Positions 19,433 to 28,339 are shown, counted from the stretch's first letter. The stretch: 64,000 bases of DNA from Flavobacterium piscinae (GCF_004122145.1 NZ_SBKQ01000008.1:62001-126000); one strand, 5' to 3'. Notes: generated from the letters alone by a model not told the origin. Program-made: numbers and translations.

Positions 19433-19783
19433 TTATCTTCTTCTTTCTTTGATTTTTGCTTTTTTACCGGTAAGGTCTCTGAAGTAGAAAATACGAGCTC
19501 TTCTTACTTTACCTCTTTGGTTCAATTCAATTTTTTGTAAAGCCGGCATGTTGATAGGGAAAATTCTTTCTACACCAACAGAACCAGACATTTTGCGGAT
19601 GGTGAAGGTTTCAGTTGCTCCGGTTCCTCTTCGTTGGATTACAACTCCTTTGAAGAACTGTGTTCTGGTTTTTTCACCCTCTTTAATTTCATAATACACA
19701 GTGATGGTATCACCTGCTCCGAATTCCGGAAAGTCTTTTTTTGTTACAAATTCGTCTTGAACGAATTTCATTAAATCTGCCAT
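19433..19783 (-). CDS. rplS: 50S ribosomal protein L19
   Basis: A 116-residue L19, which sits at the 30S-50S interface. The start is ATG 19783, because homologs begin MADLMKFVQ; the longer open frame adds 15 residues that do not fit. Conserved stretches are FPEFGAGDTITVYYEIKEG, FKGVVIQRRG, TFTIRKMSGSVGVERIFP and the C-terminal RRARIFYFRDLTGKKAKIKERR. The promoter is at 19858-19886, giving a leader of about 65 nt. It is the last gene of the trmD / oxidoreductase / rplS group but has its own promoter and terminator. Confidence 0.98.
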   Translation of the reverse strand: MADLMKFVQDEFVTKKDFPEFGAGDTITVYYEIKEGEKTRTQFFKGVVIQRRGTGATETFTIRKMSGSVGVERIFPINMPALQKIELNQRGKVRRARIFYFRDLTGKKAKIKERRR

Positions 19784-19857
19784 AACAATTAAGTTAAAAT
19801 AGTGATTATCAGAGCAACATACACGCACTTCGTCAGAGGTTGGTCCAAATGTGGGTG

Positions 19858-19886
19858 CAAATTTACAATTTATTTTGAAATGACAA
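19858..19886 (-). promoter_or_regulatory. rplS promoter (TTG-N18-TAAATTTG)
   Basis: Minus-strand TTG (19884-19886), an 18-nt spacer and TAAATTTG (19858-19865) match the Bacteroidota -33/-7 consensus at normal spacing. It lies between the rplS start and the oxidoreductase stop. Confidence 0.75.
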
Positions 19887-19902
19887 TTAAATTGGTGGAT
19901 TT

Positions 19903-20916
19903 TTATTTTGTGTTGAGAATAGTCAACTGCTCCAAAATCTCCTCATGACAAACTGAAAACGGTTTGTCATTCCTAATACATTCATATACATCTTTAAACA
20001 AACCATTGAAATTTCCTTTTTGGGAAGGAATTCGTTCTACAATTGTATGGTTGTTTTTATCAATGTATGTCAATTTTCCCTCTTTGTTTTTCAATTCCAA
20101 TCCAAAATCGGGATGATTTGGAGGCATTCCGGCCATCAATTGATTTTCTTGTTCGTCACAAAATTCTTTGATAAAACTTCCTTTTGTGCCGTGAATCACA
20201 ATGCCGGGTTGAATATCCAATACATGCATACTCACAGTTATAAAAGCATTCACCTGATTTTCAAATAAAAGATGCACAAATGCATAGTCATCCACCATCG
20301 TGCCATTGCGATACATTCCTTTTTGTATAGAATACTTTTTCGGTTTACCAAAAATGGAGATGGCTTGATCAATTAAATGCGACCCTAAATCATACAATAT
20401 TCCGCTTCCGGGCAATTCATTTTCTTTAAATCCTTTTGCACTGATTGTCGGTCGATAACGATCAAAACGTAAGTGAACTTCAATAATTTCGCCTAATTTT
20501 CCTGATTTGATGATTTCTTTTGCCGCACAAATATCGCTGCTCCATCGGCGGTTTTGATAGACTAAAAGTTGCTTGTTCACCGATTTGGCTAGTTCAATCA
20601 ATTCCAAAAATTCTTCCGGTGTTGCTGTCGCCGGTTTTTCTAATAAGATATGTTTCTTAGCTAACAAACATTGTTTAGCTAATTCAAAATGCGTGTTATT
20701 TGGTGTGTTGACAACGACTAATTCAATGGATTCATCAACCAAAAGTTCTTCTAACGAAGCAAAACTTTTCACATCCGGAAAATCATGCTTTGCTTTTTGA
20801 TTATTTCGTTCCAAAACAGCATACAATTCAAATCCTTCATTAGCCGCCAAAAAAGGAGCATGAAAAAATTTACCGGAAAGTCCGTAGGCTAAAAGGGCTG
20901 TTTTGATGGGAGGCAT
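19903..20916 (-). CDS. Gfo/Idh/MocA family oxidoreductase
   Basis: A 337-residue NAD(P)-dependent dehydrogenase of unknown sugar or polyol substrate, cytoplasmic. The Rossmann nucleotide-binding start is TALLAYGLSGKFFHAPFL (about 5-22). The catalytic EKP motif is in HILLEKPATAT (about 90-100). The C-terminal alpha/beta domain carries GSGILYDLGSHLIDQA (about 171-186), whose His is the usual catalytic base of the family. The opening resembles the YdgJ-like subgroup. It starts 2 nt after the trmD stop, so it is co-transcribed with trmD; there is no functional link I know of. Confidence 0.92.
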   Translation of the reverse strand: MPPIKTALLAYGLSGKFFHAPFLAANEGFELYAVLERNNQKAKHDFPDVKSFASLEELLVDESIELVVVNTPNNTHFELAKQCLLAKKHILLEKPATATPEEFLELIELAKSVNKQLLVYQNRRWSSDICAAKEIIKSGKLGEIIEVHLRFDRYRPTISAKGFKENELPGSGILYDLGSHLIDQAISIFGKPKKYSIQKGMYRNGTMVDDYAFVHLLFENQVNAFITVSMHVLDIQPGIVIHGTKGSFIKEFCDEQENQLMAGMPPNHPDFGLELKNKEGKLTYIDKNNHTIVERIPSQKGNFNGLFKDVYECIRNDKPFSVCHEEILEQLTILNTK

Positions 20917-20918
20917 AT

Positions 20919-21596
20919 TTATTCATTTAACAAATCCGGCCGTCTATTCTTCGTATGCTCATATGCTTGATGCTCACGCCATTTATCAATTTCGGCAAAA
21001 TTGCCGCTTAACAAAACAGCGGGCACTTTCCAACCTTTGTATTCTGCCGGACGCGTATAAATCGGTCCCGACAGCAAATTATCCTGAAAACTATCCGTTA
21101 AAGCCGACGTTTCATTACTCAAAACTCCCGGAATTAACCGAATAATCGCATCACTCAAAACAGCCGCACCCAATTCGCCACCCGAAAGCACATAATCACC
21201 AATCGAAATTTCTTTTGTGATAAAATGATCGCGAACCCGTTGATCAACTCCTTTGTAATGTCCGCAAAGAATAATGATATTGTTCAACATCGACATCGAA
21301 TTCGCCATTTTCTGGTTCAGCGTTTCCCCATCGGGCGACATATAAATCACTTCGTCATAGTTACGTTCGCTCTTCAATTTGGATATACAATCGTCAATTG
21401 GTTGAATGGACATCACCATTCCGGCACCACCGCCAAACTGATAATCGTCCACACTTTTCTGCTTGTTGGTCGTATAATCACGCAAATTATGCACGTGCAC
21501 TTCCACCAAACCCTTATCAATGGCACGTTTCAAAATTGATGCCTCAAACGGACTTCGTAAAAGTTCAGGTAAAACCGTGATAATATCAATTCGCAT
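20919..21596 (-). CDS. trmD: tRNA (guanine-N1)-methyltransferase
   Basis: A 225-residue TrmD, which methylates G37 next to the anticodon to prevent frameshifting. The start ATG 21596 fits homologs beginning [13 protein letters not shown]; the open frame extends 6 codons further. The trefoil-knot AdoMet site is visible: [11 protein letters not shown] (about 53-63), [13 protein letters not shown] (about 106-118) and the [13 protein letters not shown] loop (about 128-140). The usual partner rplS lies downstream, but with an oxidoreductase gene in between. A TATTTTTG box on the minus strand (21612-21619) is a likely promoter. Confidence 0.97.
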   Translation of the reverse strand: MRIDIITVLPELLRSPFEASILKRAIDKGLVEVHVHNLRDYTTNKQKSVDDYQFGGGAGMVMSIQPIDDCISKLKSERNYDEVIYMSPDGETLNQKMANSMSMLNNIIILCGHYKGVDQRVRDHFITKEISIGDYVLSGGELGAAVLSDAIIRLIPGVLSNETSALTDSFQDNLLSGPIYTRPAEYKGWKVPAVLLSGNFAEIDKWREHQAYEHTKNRRPDLLNE

Positions 21597-21611
21597 ACAA
21601 CTAATTTTTGG

Positions 21612-21619
21612 CAAAAATA
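21612..21619 (-). promoter_or_regulatory. TAnnTTTG box for trmD
   Basis: TATTTTTG on the minus strand, 15 nt upstream of the trmD start. No good -33 TTG was found; element copy B starts 13 nt further upstream. Confidence 0.4.
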
Positions 21620-21632
21620 CTTATTTTTCAGA

Positions 21633-21778
21633 AGCTATTCCGGCTTTTCACTACAAGTTTTTTTTCAAAACAAAAGTTTTGTAAGCCTCGGCAAGAGCTC
21701 CCAAGGTCGCTTTGCCAAGTCAACAAAACTAATTTGTTTTTTCAAAAAAAGCTTTCCGTTGCAATCCGGGCTAGGGGA
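21633..21778 (-). repeat. Structured intergenic element, copy B
   Basis: On the minus strand this reads CCCTAGCCCGGATTGCAACG at its start, TTGGCAAAGCGACCTTGGGA plus GCTCTTGCCGA as its core, and AAAAGCCGGAATAGCT at its end, clearly homologous to 5665-5810. The core stem is GGCAA-AGC / GCT-C-TTGCC, so a G-C pair of copy A is an A-T pair here. The outer stem AGTTTTGT / ACAAAACT, with AAACAAA / TTTGTTT outside it, replaces the different AT stem of copy A. It lies between the divergent trmD and cyclophilin-FKBP genes. Confidence 0.75.
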
Positions 21779-21850
21779 TTCTGCTTTCAAAGGAATTTCA
21801 TTTTCAACCATCCGCTTTCATAAAAATAAGGTTAATCAACAATATTATCT

Positions 21851-21858
21851 TAAATTTG
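21851..21858 (+). promoter_or_regulatory. TAnnTTTG box for the PPIase gene
   Basis: TAAATTTG, 26 nt upstream of the ATG at 21884. The upstream -33 element is unclear. Confidence 0.5.
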
Positions 21859-21883
21859 CACCTCAATTAAAATAAATCAAACC

Positions 21884-22816
21884 ATGGAAAACGGAATATA
21901 CGCTAAATTCAATACCACAAAAGGTACCATTTTAGTAAAATTAACACATGATAAAACACCGGGAACAGTTGGAAACTTTGTTGGCTTAGCCGAAGGACAA
22001 TTAGAAAACGATGCCAAACCAATGGGAAAACCGTATTATGACGGATTAAAATTCCACCGCGTTATTTCTGATTTTATGATCCAAGGTGGTTGTCCGCAAG
22101 GACAAGGAACAGGTGGACCGGGTTATCAATTTGACGACGAGTTTCACCCGGATTTACGTCACGATGGACCAGGTGTATTGTCTATGGCAAATGCCGGACC
22201 GGGTTCTAATGGTTCACAGTTTTTTATCACACACGTGGCAACACCTTGGTTAGATAAAAAACACTCGGTTTTTGGAAATGTAGTAGAAGGACAAGAGGTA
22301 GTAGATACCATTGCTCAAGGCGATGTGATAGAATCACTGGAAATTGTAAGAGTAGGTGACGAAGCTCAACAATGGAATGCCATCGAAGCGTTTAGAACAT
22401 TCGAAGGTTCCCGTGAGAAAAGAATTGCAGAAGAAAAACAAAAAGCAGAAGAAGCTCTTGAAAAATTAGCAGCCGGTTTTGAAAAAACCGAAAGTGGTTT
22501 ACGTTATAAAATCATCCAAAAAGGTAACGGAAAACAAGCGGAAAAGGGTAAAACAGTTTCGGTACATTATACCGGGTCATTAGAAAACGGAATGGTTTTC
22601 GATTCCTCTTACAAAAGAAAACAACCAATCGATTTCCCACTTGGAAAAGGTCATGTGATTGAAGGCTGGGACGAAGGAATTCAATTATTGCAAGTAGGCG
22701 ATAAAGCACGTTTTGTGATACCTTCTTACTTAGGCTATGGTTCACGTGGAGCCGGTGGCGTAATTCCTCCCGATGCTACCTTGATTTTTGATGTGGAGTT
22801 GATGGAGGTGAAATAA
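21884..22816 (+). CDS. Dual peptidylprolyl isomerase: cyclophilin-FKBP fusion
   Basis: A 310-residue protein joining two unrelated prolyl-isomerase folds that speed protein folding. The cyclophilin domain covers about residues 1-165, with [18 protein letters not shown] (the catalytic Arg is in FHRV), [16 protein letters not shown] and [16 protein letters not shown] helical linker (about 170-200, [19 protein letters not shown]) joins it to an FKBP domain (about 205-310: [56 protein letters not shown]). No signal peptide is seen, so it is cytoplasmic. Dual-family immunophilins with cyclophilin first are known from Flavobacteria. Both active sites look intact. Confidence 0.95.
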   Translation: MENGIYAKFNTTKGTILVKLTHDKTPGTVGNFVGLAEGQLENDAKPMGKPYYDGLKFHRVISDFMIQGGCPQGQGTGGPGYQFDDEFHPDLRHDGPGVLSMANAGPGSNGSQFFITHVATPWLDKKHSVFGNVVEGQEVVDTIAQGDVIESLEIVRVGDEAQQWNAIEAFRTFEGSREKRIAEEKQKAEEALEKLAAGFEKTESGLRYKIIQKGNGKQAEKGKTVSVHYTGSLENGMVFDSSYKRKQPIDFPLGKGHVIEGWDEGIQLLQVGDKARFVIPSYLGYGSRGAGGVIPPDATLIFDVELMEVK

Positions 22817-22841
22817 ATATAAATAGACACACCAATAAATT

Positions 22842-22876
22842 AGGATTGTTTTTTTAGATAAAGCAATCCTTTTTTA
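22842..22876 (+). terminator. Terminator of the PPIase gene
   Basis: Stem AGGATTG / CAATCCT with a 15-nt T-rich loop and a T-run after it, 26 nt past the stop. The following 22877-23085 is AT-rich and holds nothing I can identify. Confidence 0.75.
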
Positions 22877-23085
22877 TTGTTTATCTATTATTGAAATTTG
22901 TTATCGTTCTTGAATCCTACTTTAATTATACCAATCCCTTTAAAAAATATAGATGTATCAAAAATTTTCCAGATGTTTTAATGATTAATTTTTCCTCGGT
23001 GTCAAAAATTGATCCATTATTTATTTTCATTTTATGATATGTTAACATTATTCAAATAATTTTTTATTAAAAAAAAATAAAAATG

Positions 23086-23110
23086 AAAAGCCCCTCACGT
23101 CGAGGGGCCT
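23086..23110 (-). terminator. Terminator of the LamG protein gene
   Basis: GC-rich stem GCCCCTC / GAGGGGC (23090-23096 with 23102-23108), followed on the minus strand by TTTTCATTTTTATTTTTT. It lies 30 nt past the stop. Confidence 0.85.
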
Positions 23111-23139
23111 TTCGGTGTCAAAAATCAATTATCAAAACC

Positions 23140-25800
23140 CTATTTAATAATGATTTTTTTGCTAATTGTTCCGGCAGTTGTTTGCACACGAACAATATAG
23201 GTGCCAGTACTCACGTTGCTCACCGGTAGTGTAATGTTGTTTTGGGTTTCGTTTTCAACATTCCAAGTGGCAAGGGTCTGACCCAGGATCGTAAAGATGC
23301 TCACGGTTTCCACTGTGACATCGGTTAAGTTATTTTTTATTATGAGTAGATTTTGGGCATTGGTAAAGGCAACCGTAATTTCATTATTCAAATTATAATC
23401 ACCTGTAGATAAAGTTCCGTTGTTGAACGTTAATTCAAAGCGGTTGTGAATTTCTCCTTGTGGCAATTCGATGTTAAAGTGTTCATTTTTAATCGAATGG
23501 TATAATCCGGTAGTTTTATCGTGGATAAAAATGTCGGTGTCCTCGGGAACATTTTCGGTTCCGTCTAAGGTAAATTGTACATTTCCGGCCGCAAACGTTT
23601 TGATACCTAACGGATAGACTTTATTAATATCAAAATACGAAGCACCTTGAATAATCAGTTTTACACCATTATGCAAAAAGTACATGTCATTTTGTTGGTT
23701 GTCGATGTGAATAGCATCATAGCCTAAATCGATTTCTTCCGTGGCTAATTCATTCATAAAACCAATCAACAATTGTCTGTGGTAATTGTTATACGAATTA
23801 AAACCAATTCTGATTTTCATGAATTCATCTTCGGTATACGCATCTTCTTGGTTGTTGTCTGTTCCGTATTGAACTTCCTCTTCACTTGTTACTGCGTTTT
23901 GATTGGCAGCACGGAAAAGTACATTCGAATCGGTATTATTTTCTTTGATGAACAAACGTTGGCTATTATTAAACATAAAGCTTCCGCCGGTAGCATTTCC
24001 ACGGACAAAGAAACCTTGTCCCACCGGAATAAATCTTCCGGGCGTTCTGGTACTTGAACCTAAACCACTCACGCCGGTTGGAGAAACAGGAGCTGTTCCG
24101 CCTACTAAATTACGGGTAGCATAACCACCTTGGTAACCGGCTAGGTTGTGTGTGTTGTTGGTTGTAAAATGTTCCCAGAAATATAATGTTCCGTTAATAG
24201 CACTTAAGTTTTGTTTGATGAATTCATTCGCATCTAAGGCAGAAGGGTAGGGATTACCTGATAAATTCAAATTGTTAGCCGACACAAAACCGGTAATTTC
24301 GCCATTGTTAGGCTTTCCAACGAAGGTGAAGTTTTGAGTTGGACTTGCGGCTCCGCTTCCTTTTAACGTATAACCTTGACCGGCTAATAACGCTCCGTTT
24401 TGACCCACAGTTGCCCAGTTGGCATAAATTGGAGTTACGTTTTGGAATTTGTAAATCCAGTAGCTGCTCAATGTAATTGGGTTGCTCGTTGTCGGATTAT
24501 TCGTTCCGTTTACCCAAGCGATGTTTACAGGGTTATTCGGATTAGTTCCGTCTTTCATTACTCCGGCAACGGTATAGCCGTGATTTATGGTTGAATTATT
24601 GATAGAGCTCACCGGAGAAGACCAATAGTTATAGTTGAACTTATTGCTTTGTCCTTGCTGATCGCGTTCGATTCTTCCGGAGCTGGTTGGATCTAATTCA
24701 CTTTTTTCCGTTTGAATTAGCTGTGATTTACCTTCTAAATCAATCACACCATTAATTTTCAAATAACCACGGTTTTCCAATTTTGTGTGATTTAACATTG
24801 TAATTCTTTTCTCATGATCAACAATTAAACCATAGTTTACTAAGTTGGCTGACTGAGTAATAGTATGTTTAATTTGAATGATTGACCATGGATAAGTTTC
24901 AGCATCTTTTCCGAAGATATCTTTTTGTACATCATTTATTGCGGTTGTTAAATCCCCGTCTCGCTGAGTAATAAAAGGCATCGGTGCTTCTTGATTTTCA
25001 ACAATGTTTATGTTATAAAGTTGAATTCCTTCAGCTGTATTAAAGTTAGATTGGGTTTGATTTTGAGCAACATTATTTTGAATTACATCCATTTTGTAAT
25101 AACGGATTAAATCGGCAAAAACTAACCCACCCATGTTTTTTGAATCCACAGAACCTTTAATCATTCCATTATTATTTACAATTTCTTGGTAAACCATTTG
25201 TTGGATTTGACTACTCGTTAAGCATTTATTAAACACCCTAATCTCATCCATTTTACCTAAGAAATAATCGCTATCGTTTAATGGTTTTTTTCCTAGTGTA
25301 AAAGCAGAATCATTTGTTTGAGATAAAACATTGTTCACGGTTAGTTGATTTACATACTCACCATTTATATAGAGTTTTACTCTATTTCCTTCCAAGGTGG
25401 CTGCGATATGATACCAACGAGCTTTTTCGAGTATAACTGAACTTACTAATGAACTGTTATTATAAGTTACTTTTACTCTTTTAGAAGCATCACAGCTAAT
25501 GTTAAATTTATATTCACCCATAATGAATCCGTCATTCTGAAACTGAGACGATAAACTTATCCATCCCATTAGGGTTATTTTTTCATAATTTTCTAAGAAA
25601 CCCGATGTTGTTCCGTAGCTATTATTTCCATTAAAAAAAAGATAAGACTTTTGATTAACATTTACAGTCGATTGATTATCACTTTGTCTGTTTTCAGTCT
25701 TATCGACATTCTTTTTTAAACATGTTGAATAGCACTGCCAATTAGAAGAGTACAACAACAATACTATAAAGGCATGTTTTATTAAAGCAACCTTTTTCAT
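23140..25800 (-). CDS. LamG-domain protein with T9SS type A sorting signal
   Basis: An 886-residue exported protein. An N-terminal signal peptide (about 1-27) is followed by a LamG/concanavalin-like domain (about 50-205: SYLFFNGNNSYGTT, WYHIAATLEGNRVKLYINGEYV, FLGKMDEIRVFNKCLT). A long middle region (about 250-780) shows the style of flavobacterial surface proteins, with AGQGYTLKGSG, LSGNPYPSALDANEFI and VPVGQGFFVRG-like segments. The last 75 residues are the type A C-terminal sorting domain (VSIFTILGQTLATWNVEN..., STGTYIVRVQTTAGTISKKIIIK), which sends it through the type IX system to the cell surface. The ligand is unknown; a carbohydrate or adhesion role is plausible. Confidence 0.9.
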   Translation of the reverse strand: MKKVALIKHAFIVLLLYSSNWQCYSTCLKKNVDKTENRQSDNQSTVNVNQKSYLFFNGNNSYGTTSGFLENYEKITLMGWISLSSQFQNDGFIMGEYKFNISCDASKRVKVTYNNSSLVSSVILEKARWYHIAATLEGNRVKLYINGEYVNQLTVNNVLSQTNDSAFTLGKKPLNDSDYFLGKMDEIRVFNKCLTSSQIQQMVYQEIVNNNGMIKGSVDSKNMGGLVFADLIRYYKMDVIQNNVAQNQTQSNFNTAEGIQLYNINIVENQEAPMPFITQRDGDLTTAINDVQKDIFGKDAETYPWSIIQIKHTITQSANLVNYGLIVDHEKRITMLNHTKLENRGYLKINGVIDLEGKSQLIQTEKSELDPTSSGRIERDQQGQSNKFNYNYWSSPVSSINNSTINHGYTVAGVMKDGTNPNNPVNIAWVNGTNNPTTSNPITLSSYWIYKFQNVTPIYANWATVGQNGALLAGQGYTLKGSGAASPTQNFTFVGKPNNGEITGFVSANNLNLSGNPYPSALDANEFIKQNLSAINGTLYFWEHFTTNNTHNLAGYQGGYATRNLVGGTAPVSPTGVSGLGSSTRTPGRFIPVGQGFFVRGNATGGSFMFNNSQRLFIKENNTDSNVLFRAANQNAVTSEEEVQYGTDNNQEDAYTEDEFMKIRIGFNSYNNYHRQLLIGFMNELATEEIDLGYDAIHIDNQQNDMYFLHNGVKLIIQGASYFDINKVYPLGIKTFAAGNVQFTLDGTENVPEDTDIFIHDKTTGLYHSIKNEHFNIELPQGEIHNRFELTFNNGTLSTGDYNLNNEITVAFTNAQNLLIIKNNLTDVTVETVSIFTILGQTLATWNVENETQNNITLPVSNVSTGTYIVRVQTTAGTISKKIIIK

Positions 25801-25936
25801 CGTTTATGAGGTTAAATTGATTCTAGATTTTTGACGATTCAAAAGTAAAAACAAAAATCAAATAATCGATAAAATGTATTAAAATATCGATGAAATGCAT
25901 AAATAATGAAATATGATATATAAATATCTTACAAAA

Positions 25937-26096
25937 TATATTTGCAAAATTCAACTCTTTTGAAATTTAATTGACACAGTAGCTAAATGCATATGATAAT
26001 TTATTTTCCTATTATGACGAGTTTAAAATAAGTTTGAGAGTTATTAAATCAATAAAACTAGATTAAAAGCTAAAATTTAAAGAGCTTAGTTTTTTT
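25937..26096 (+). ncRNA. Possible small RNA from an orphan promoter
   Basis: A perfect -7 box TATATTTG (25937-25944) on the plus strand points into a stretch with no gene on that strand before 26402. About 145 nt later AAGCT (26067-26071) and AGCTT (26083-26087) form a weak hairpin followed by a run of seven T (26090-26096). This could be a short transcript. No known RNA family was recognised. The rest of the 601-nt gap 25801-26401 holds the tRNA and nothing else seen. Confidence 0.25.
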
Positions 26097-26179
26097 GAAA
26101 GAATAGAAATAAGTAATTGAAGACATAAAAAAAACGGATTATGAACCATAATCCGTTTAATTTCAATGTAATAATCTAG

Positions 26180-26253
26180 TAGCGAAGACGGGAGTTGAAC
26201 CCGTGACCTTTGGGTTATGAATCCAACGCTCTAACCAACTGAGCTACCTCGCC
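26180..26253 (-). tRNA. tRNA-Met (CAT anticodon, elongator type)
   Basis: A 74-nt cloverleaf read on the minus strand. The acceptor arm is GGCGAGG / CTTCGCT (two G-U pairs), the D arm GCTC..GAGC, the anticodon loop TTCATAA with CAT at 26217-26219, and the T arm ACGGG-TTCAACT-CCCGT with discriminator A. The anticodon stem lacks the GGG/CCC pairs of initiator tRNA, so elongator Met is favoured; a CAT tRNA-Ile (lysidine) is the other possibility. No CCA is encoded. Confidence 0.93.
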
Positions 26254-26401
26254 AAATTCGGTCATTACCTCGTCGGTAATGCGGGTGCAAATATATAAAT
26301 AATAGTAGACCTTGCAAACATTAAATAAGAAAATATTTTTATTTTAAAAAACGCTTTTTTTTTGAAGTAATAATCAATATATTGCCCCAAAAATAGTAAG
26401 A

Positions 26402-26794
26402 ATGGATACAAAAGTACGCTACGAAATAGAGTTTCCCTTGAACTCATCACCACAATTACTTTATCAATATATTTCAACCCCATCGGGATTATCGGAGTGG
26501 TTTGCAGACAATGTCAATTCAAGAGGTGAATTTTTTACTTTTATTTGGGATGATACTTTAGAAAAGGCTCGTTTGGCTTCCAAAAAAACAAATGAAAGAA
26601 TAAAATTCAAGTGGTTAGATGAGCAGGATAAAGACACAGATTATTTTTTTGAGCTTAAAATCATGGAAGATGAAATCACTAAAGATGTCTCTTTAGTAGT
26701 GGTTGATTTCGCTTATGAAGACGAATTAAGCGAGTCTAAATTGTTGTGGGAAAATCAAATCTCTGATTTAAAGCATGTTATTGGTTCTGTGTAA
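26402..26794 (+). CDS. START-like / SRPBCC domain protein
   Basis: A 130-residue cytoplasmic protein of the START-like (AHSA1-type) helix-grip fold common in Bacteroidota. The pattern 'Y.IEFPLNSSP..LY.YISTPSGLSEWFADNV' at the N-terminus is typical: the first strand, then the helix, then the WFA-D motif. The family is thought to bind a hydrophobic ligand or act as a co-chaperone; this member's role is unknown. It is followed after 48 nt by the aminotransferase gene, which seems to have its own promoter. Confidence 0.85.
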   Translation: MDTKVRYEIEFPLNSSPQLLYQYISTPSGLSEWFADNVNSRGEFFTFIWDDTLEKARLASKKTNERIKFKWLDEQDKDTDYFFELKIMEDEITKDVSLVVVDFAYEDELSESKLLWENQISDLKHVIGSV

Positions 26795-26810
26795 TTAGAT
26801 GGAATAAACG

Positions 26811-26818
26811 TATATTTG
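26811..26818 (+). promoter_or_regulatory. TAnnTTTG box for the aminotransferase gene
   Basis: TATATTTG, 24 nt before the ATG at 26843. No -33 element at the ideal distance. Confidence 0.5.
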
Positions 26819-26842
26819 CCCTGTAAAATCAGGGCTTTTTTT

Positions 26843-27679
26843 ATGGTTAATCTCAATGGAAATATAATAGAACAAGAGTCAGTATTAAGTCTAAACAGGG
26901 CTTTTCTTTATGGTGATGCTGTGTTTGAAACACTTAAAGTAGTGAATGGAAAAGTGCTCTTTATTGAAGATCATTATTTTCGTTTAATGGCATCTATGCG
27001 AATTGTTCGAATGCAAATTCCAATGAATTTTACGTTAGAAAATTTAGAACAGTATATTTTAGATTTAGCTGTTCAAAATTCTTGTTCAGATTCTTGCCGA
27101 GTTCGTTTCACGGTTTATCGAAACGATGGTGGATATTATTTACCTACAGATAGAAAGGTCTCTTTTCTAATTTCAACAACTAAATTAGATAGTAAAGCAT
27201 ACCAATTCAATGAGGAATCCTATGAAGTTGAGTTATTTAAAGATTTTTACCTAACCAAACAATTACTTTCTACAATTAAATCGACAAACAAATTAATCAA
27301 TACGGTTGGAAGTATTTTTGCGGACGAAAATGGGTATCAAAATTGTTTGCTACTTAATGAGGAAAAAAATGTTGTGGAAGCGTTGAATGGTAATTTATTT
27401 ATGATTTCAGGAAATCGTTTAATTACACCGCCGCTTTCAGAGGGATGTTTAAACGGAATTATGCGTAAGCAGGTTTTGGCACTTGCAAATAAAACGGAAG
27501 GTTTGGAAGTGTTTGAAGAACCTATTTCACCATTTGATTTACAAAAATCGGACGAACTTTTTATTACCAATGTAATTCAAGGTATTCAACCAATCACAAA
27601 ATACCGCAAAAAAGATTTTACAATAAAATGGGCAAAAATTTTACTGGAAAAGGTTAATCAGCAGATAGAAATCAGTTAA
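26843..27679 (+). CDS. Class IV aminotransferase (aminodeoxychorismate lyase / BCAT-like)
   Basis: A 278-residue PLP enzyme of fold type IV. I start at ATG 26843, because homologs begin MVNLNGNI and the upstream TTG is within the promoter box. Motifs: SLNRAFLYGDAVFETLKV (about 19-36), the probable PLP lysine in LLSTIKSTNKLINT (about 143-156), the Glu-bearing NVVEALNGNLFMI (about 174-186), and PPLSEGCLNGIMRKQVL (about 195-211), which binds PLP phosphate. The reaction may be 4-amino-4-deoxychorismate lyase for folate or a branched-chain/D-amino-acid transaminase; the sequence does not decide. It overlaps the convergent yqgE-like gene by 4 nt. Confidence 0.88.
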   Translation: MVNLNGNIIEQESVLSLNRAFLYGDAVFETLKVVNGKVLFIEDHYFRLMASMRIVRMQIPMNFTLENLEQYILDLAVQNSCSDSCRVRFTVYRNDGGYYLPTDRKVSFLISTTKLDSKAYQFNEESYEVELFKDFYLTKQLLSTIKSTNKLINTVGSIFADENGYQNCLLLNEEKNVVEALNGNLFMISGNRLITPPLSEGCLNGIMRKQVLALANKTEGLEVFEEPISPFDLQKSDELFITNVIQGIQPITKYRKKDFTIKWAKILLEKVNQQIEIS

Positions 27680-28236
27680 TTTAACATAGGATTTTCAGGT
27701 GCATTTGACCATATTAAGTATTCTCCGCCCAGTTCAATGATTTTTTCTTTCCAAAAATTGGAAGATGATTTTTGAAGAATCTTATGTTTATAGCTGTTCT
27801 CAATTAAAATCCATGAATTAGAATTCATTTCTGTTTCCAATTGATTCGCATCCCAGCCGGTATATCCTAAAAAGAAACGAATAGAATCTTTATTAATTTC
27901 ACCACTATTAATTAAGTCACGGGTTTTTTCAAAATCGCCTCCCCAATATATCCCGTTAGAAATTTCAACACTATCCGGAATTAAATCCGGTATGCTATGA
28001 ATAAAATAAAGGTTATCCTGTTCAACCGGGCCTCCATTATAGATAGTAAAGGATGATTCAATTTCGGGAACTAAATCCATTAAGGTGTAGTCAAGTGGTT
28101 TGTTTAAAATAAATCCAACCGATCCTTCGTTAGTATGATCAGCTAATAAAATAACAGAACGATTGAATGACAAATCACCCAAAATGGAAGGCTCTGCAAT
28201 GAGTAAATGACCCTTTTGAAGTTTTTCTGAAATCAT
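27676..28236 (-). CDS. YqgE/AlgH family protein
   Basis: A 186-residue cytoplasmic protein of the UPF0301 (YqgE/AlgH) family. Diagnostic motifs: KGHLLIAEPSILGDLSFNRSVILLADH (about 8-34), GSVGFILNKPLD (about 38-49), IYNGGPVEQDNLYFIHS (about 66-82), and FFLGYTGWDANQLETEM (about 121-137). The family is conserved and its biochemical role unknown; AlgH was linked to alginate regulation in Pseudomonas. It lies downstream of the HU gene on the same strand but after the HU terminator, so it is probably transcribed separately. Confidence 0.95.
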   Translation of the reverse strand: MISEKLQKGHLLIAEPSILGDLSFNRSVILLADHTNEGSVGFILNKPLDYTLMDLVPEIESSFTIYNGGPVEQDNLYFIHSIPDLIPDSVEISNGIYWGGDFEKTRDLINSGEINKDSIRFFLGYTGWDANQLETEMNSNSWILIENSYKHKILQKSSSNFWKEKIIELGGEYLIWSNAPENPMLN

Positions 28237-28308
28237 ATCCTTGCAATTTTTAGTTAAATTTAACTAAATTATTTTAAAACTACCAAACATTCTCACAAAA
28301 AGTATAAA

Positions 28309-28339
28309 AAAAAGTCTTCCGAATTGGAAGACTTTTCTT
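28309..28339 (-). terminator. Terminator of the HU gene
   Basis: Stem AAAGTCTTCC / GGAAGACTTT with loop GAATT; T-run on the minus strand. Confidence 0.9.

Noticed and set aside
26265..26483. 72-aa minus-strand frame near the tRNA
   Set aside because: It overlaps the START-like gene start on the opposite strand and shows no family pattern.
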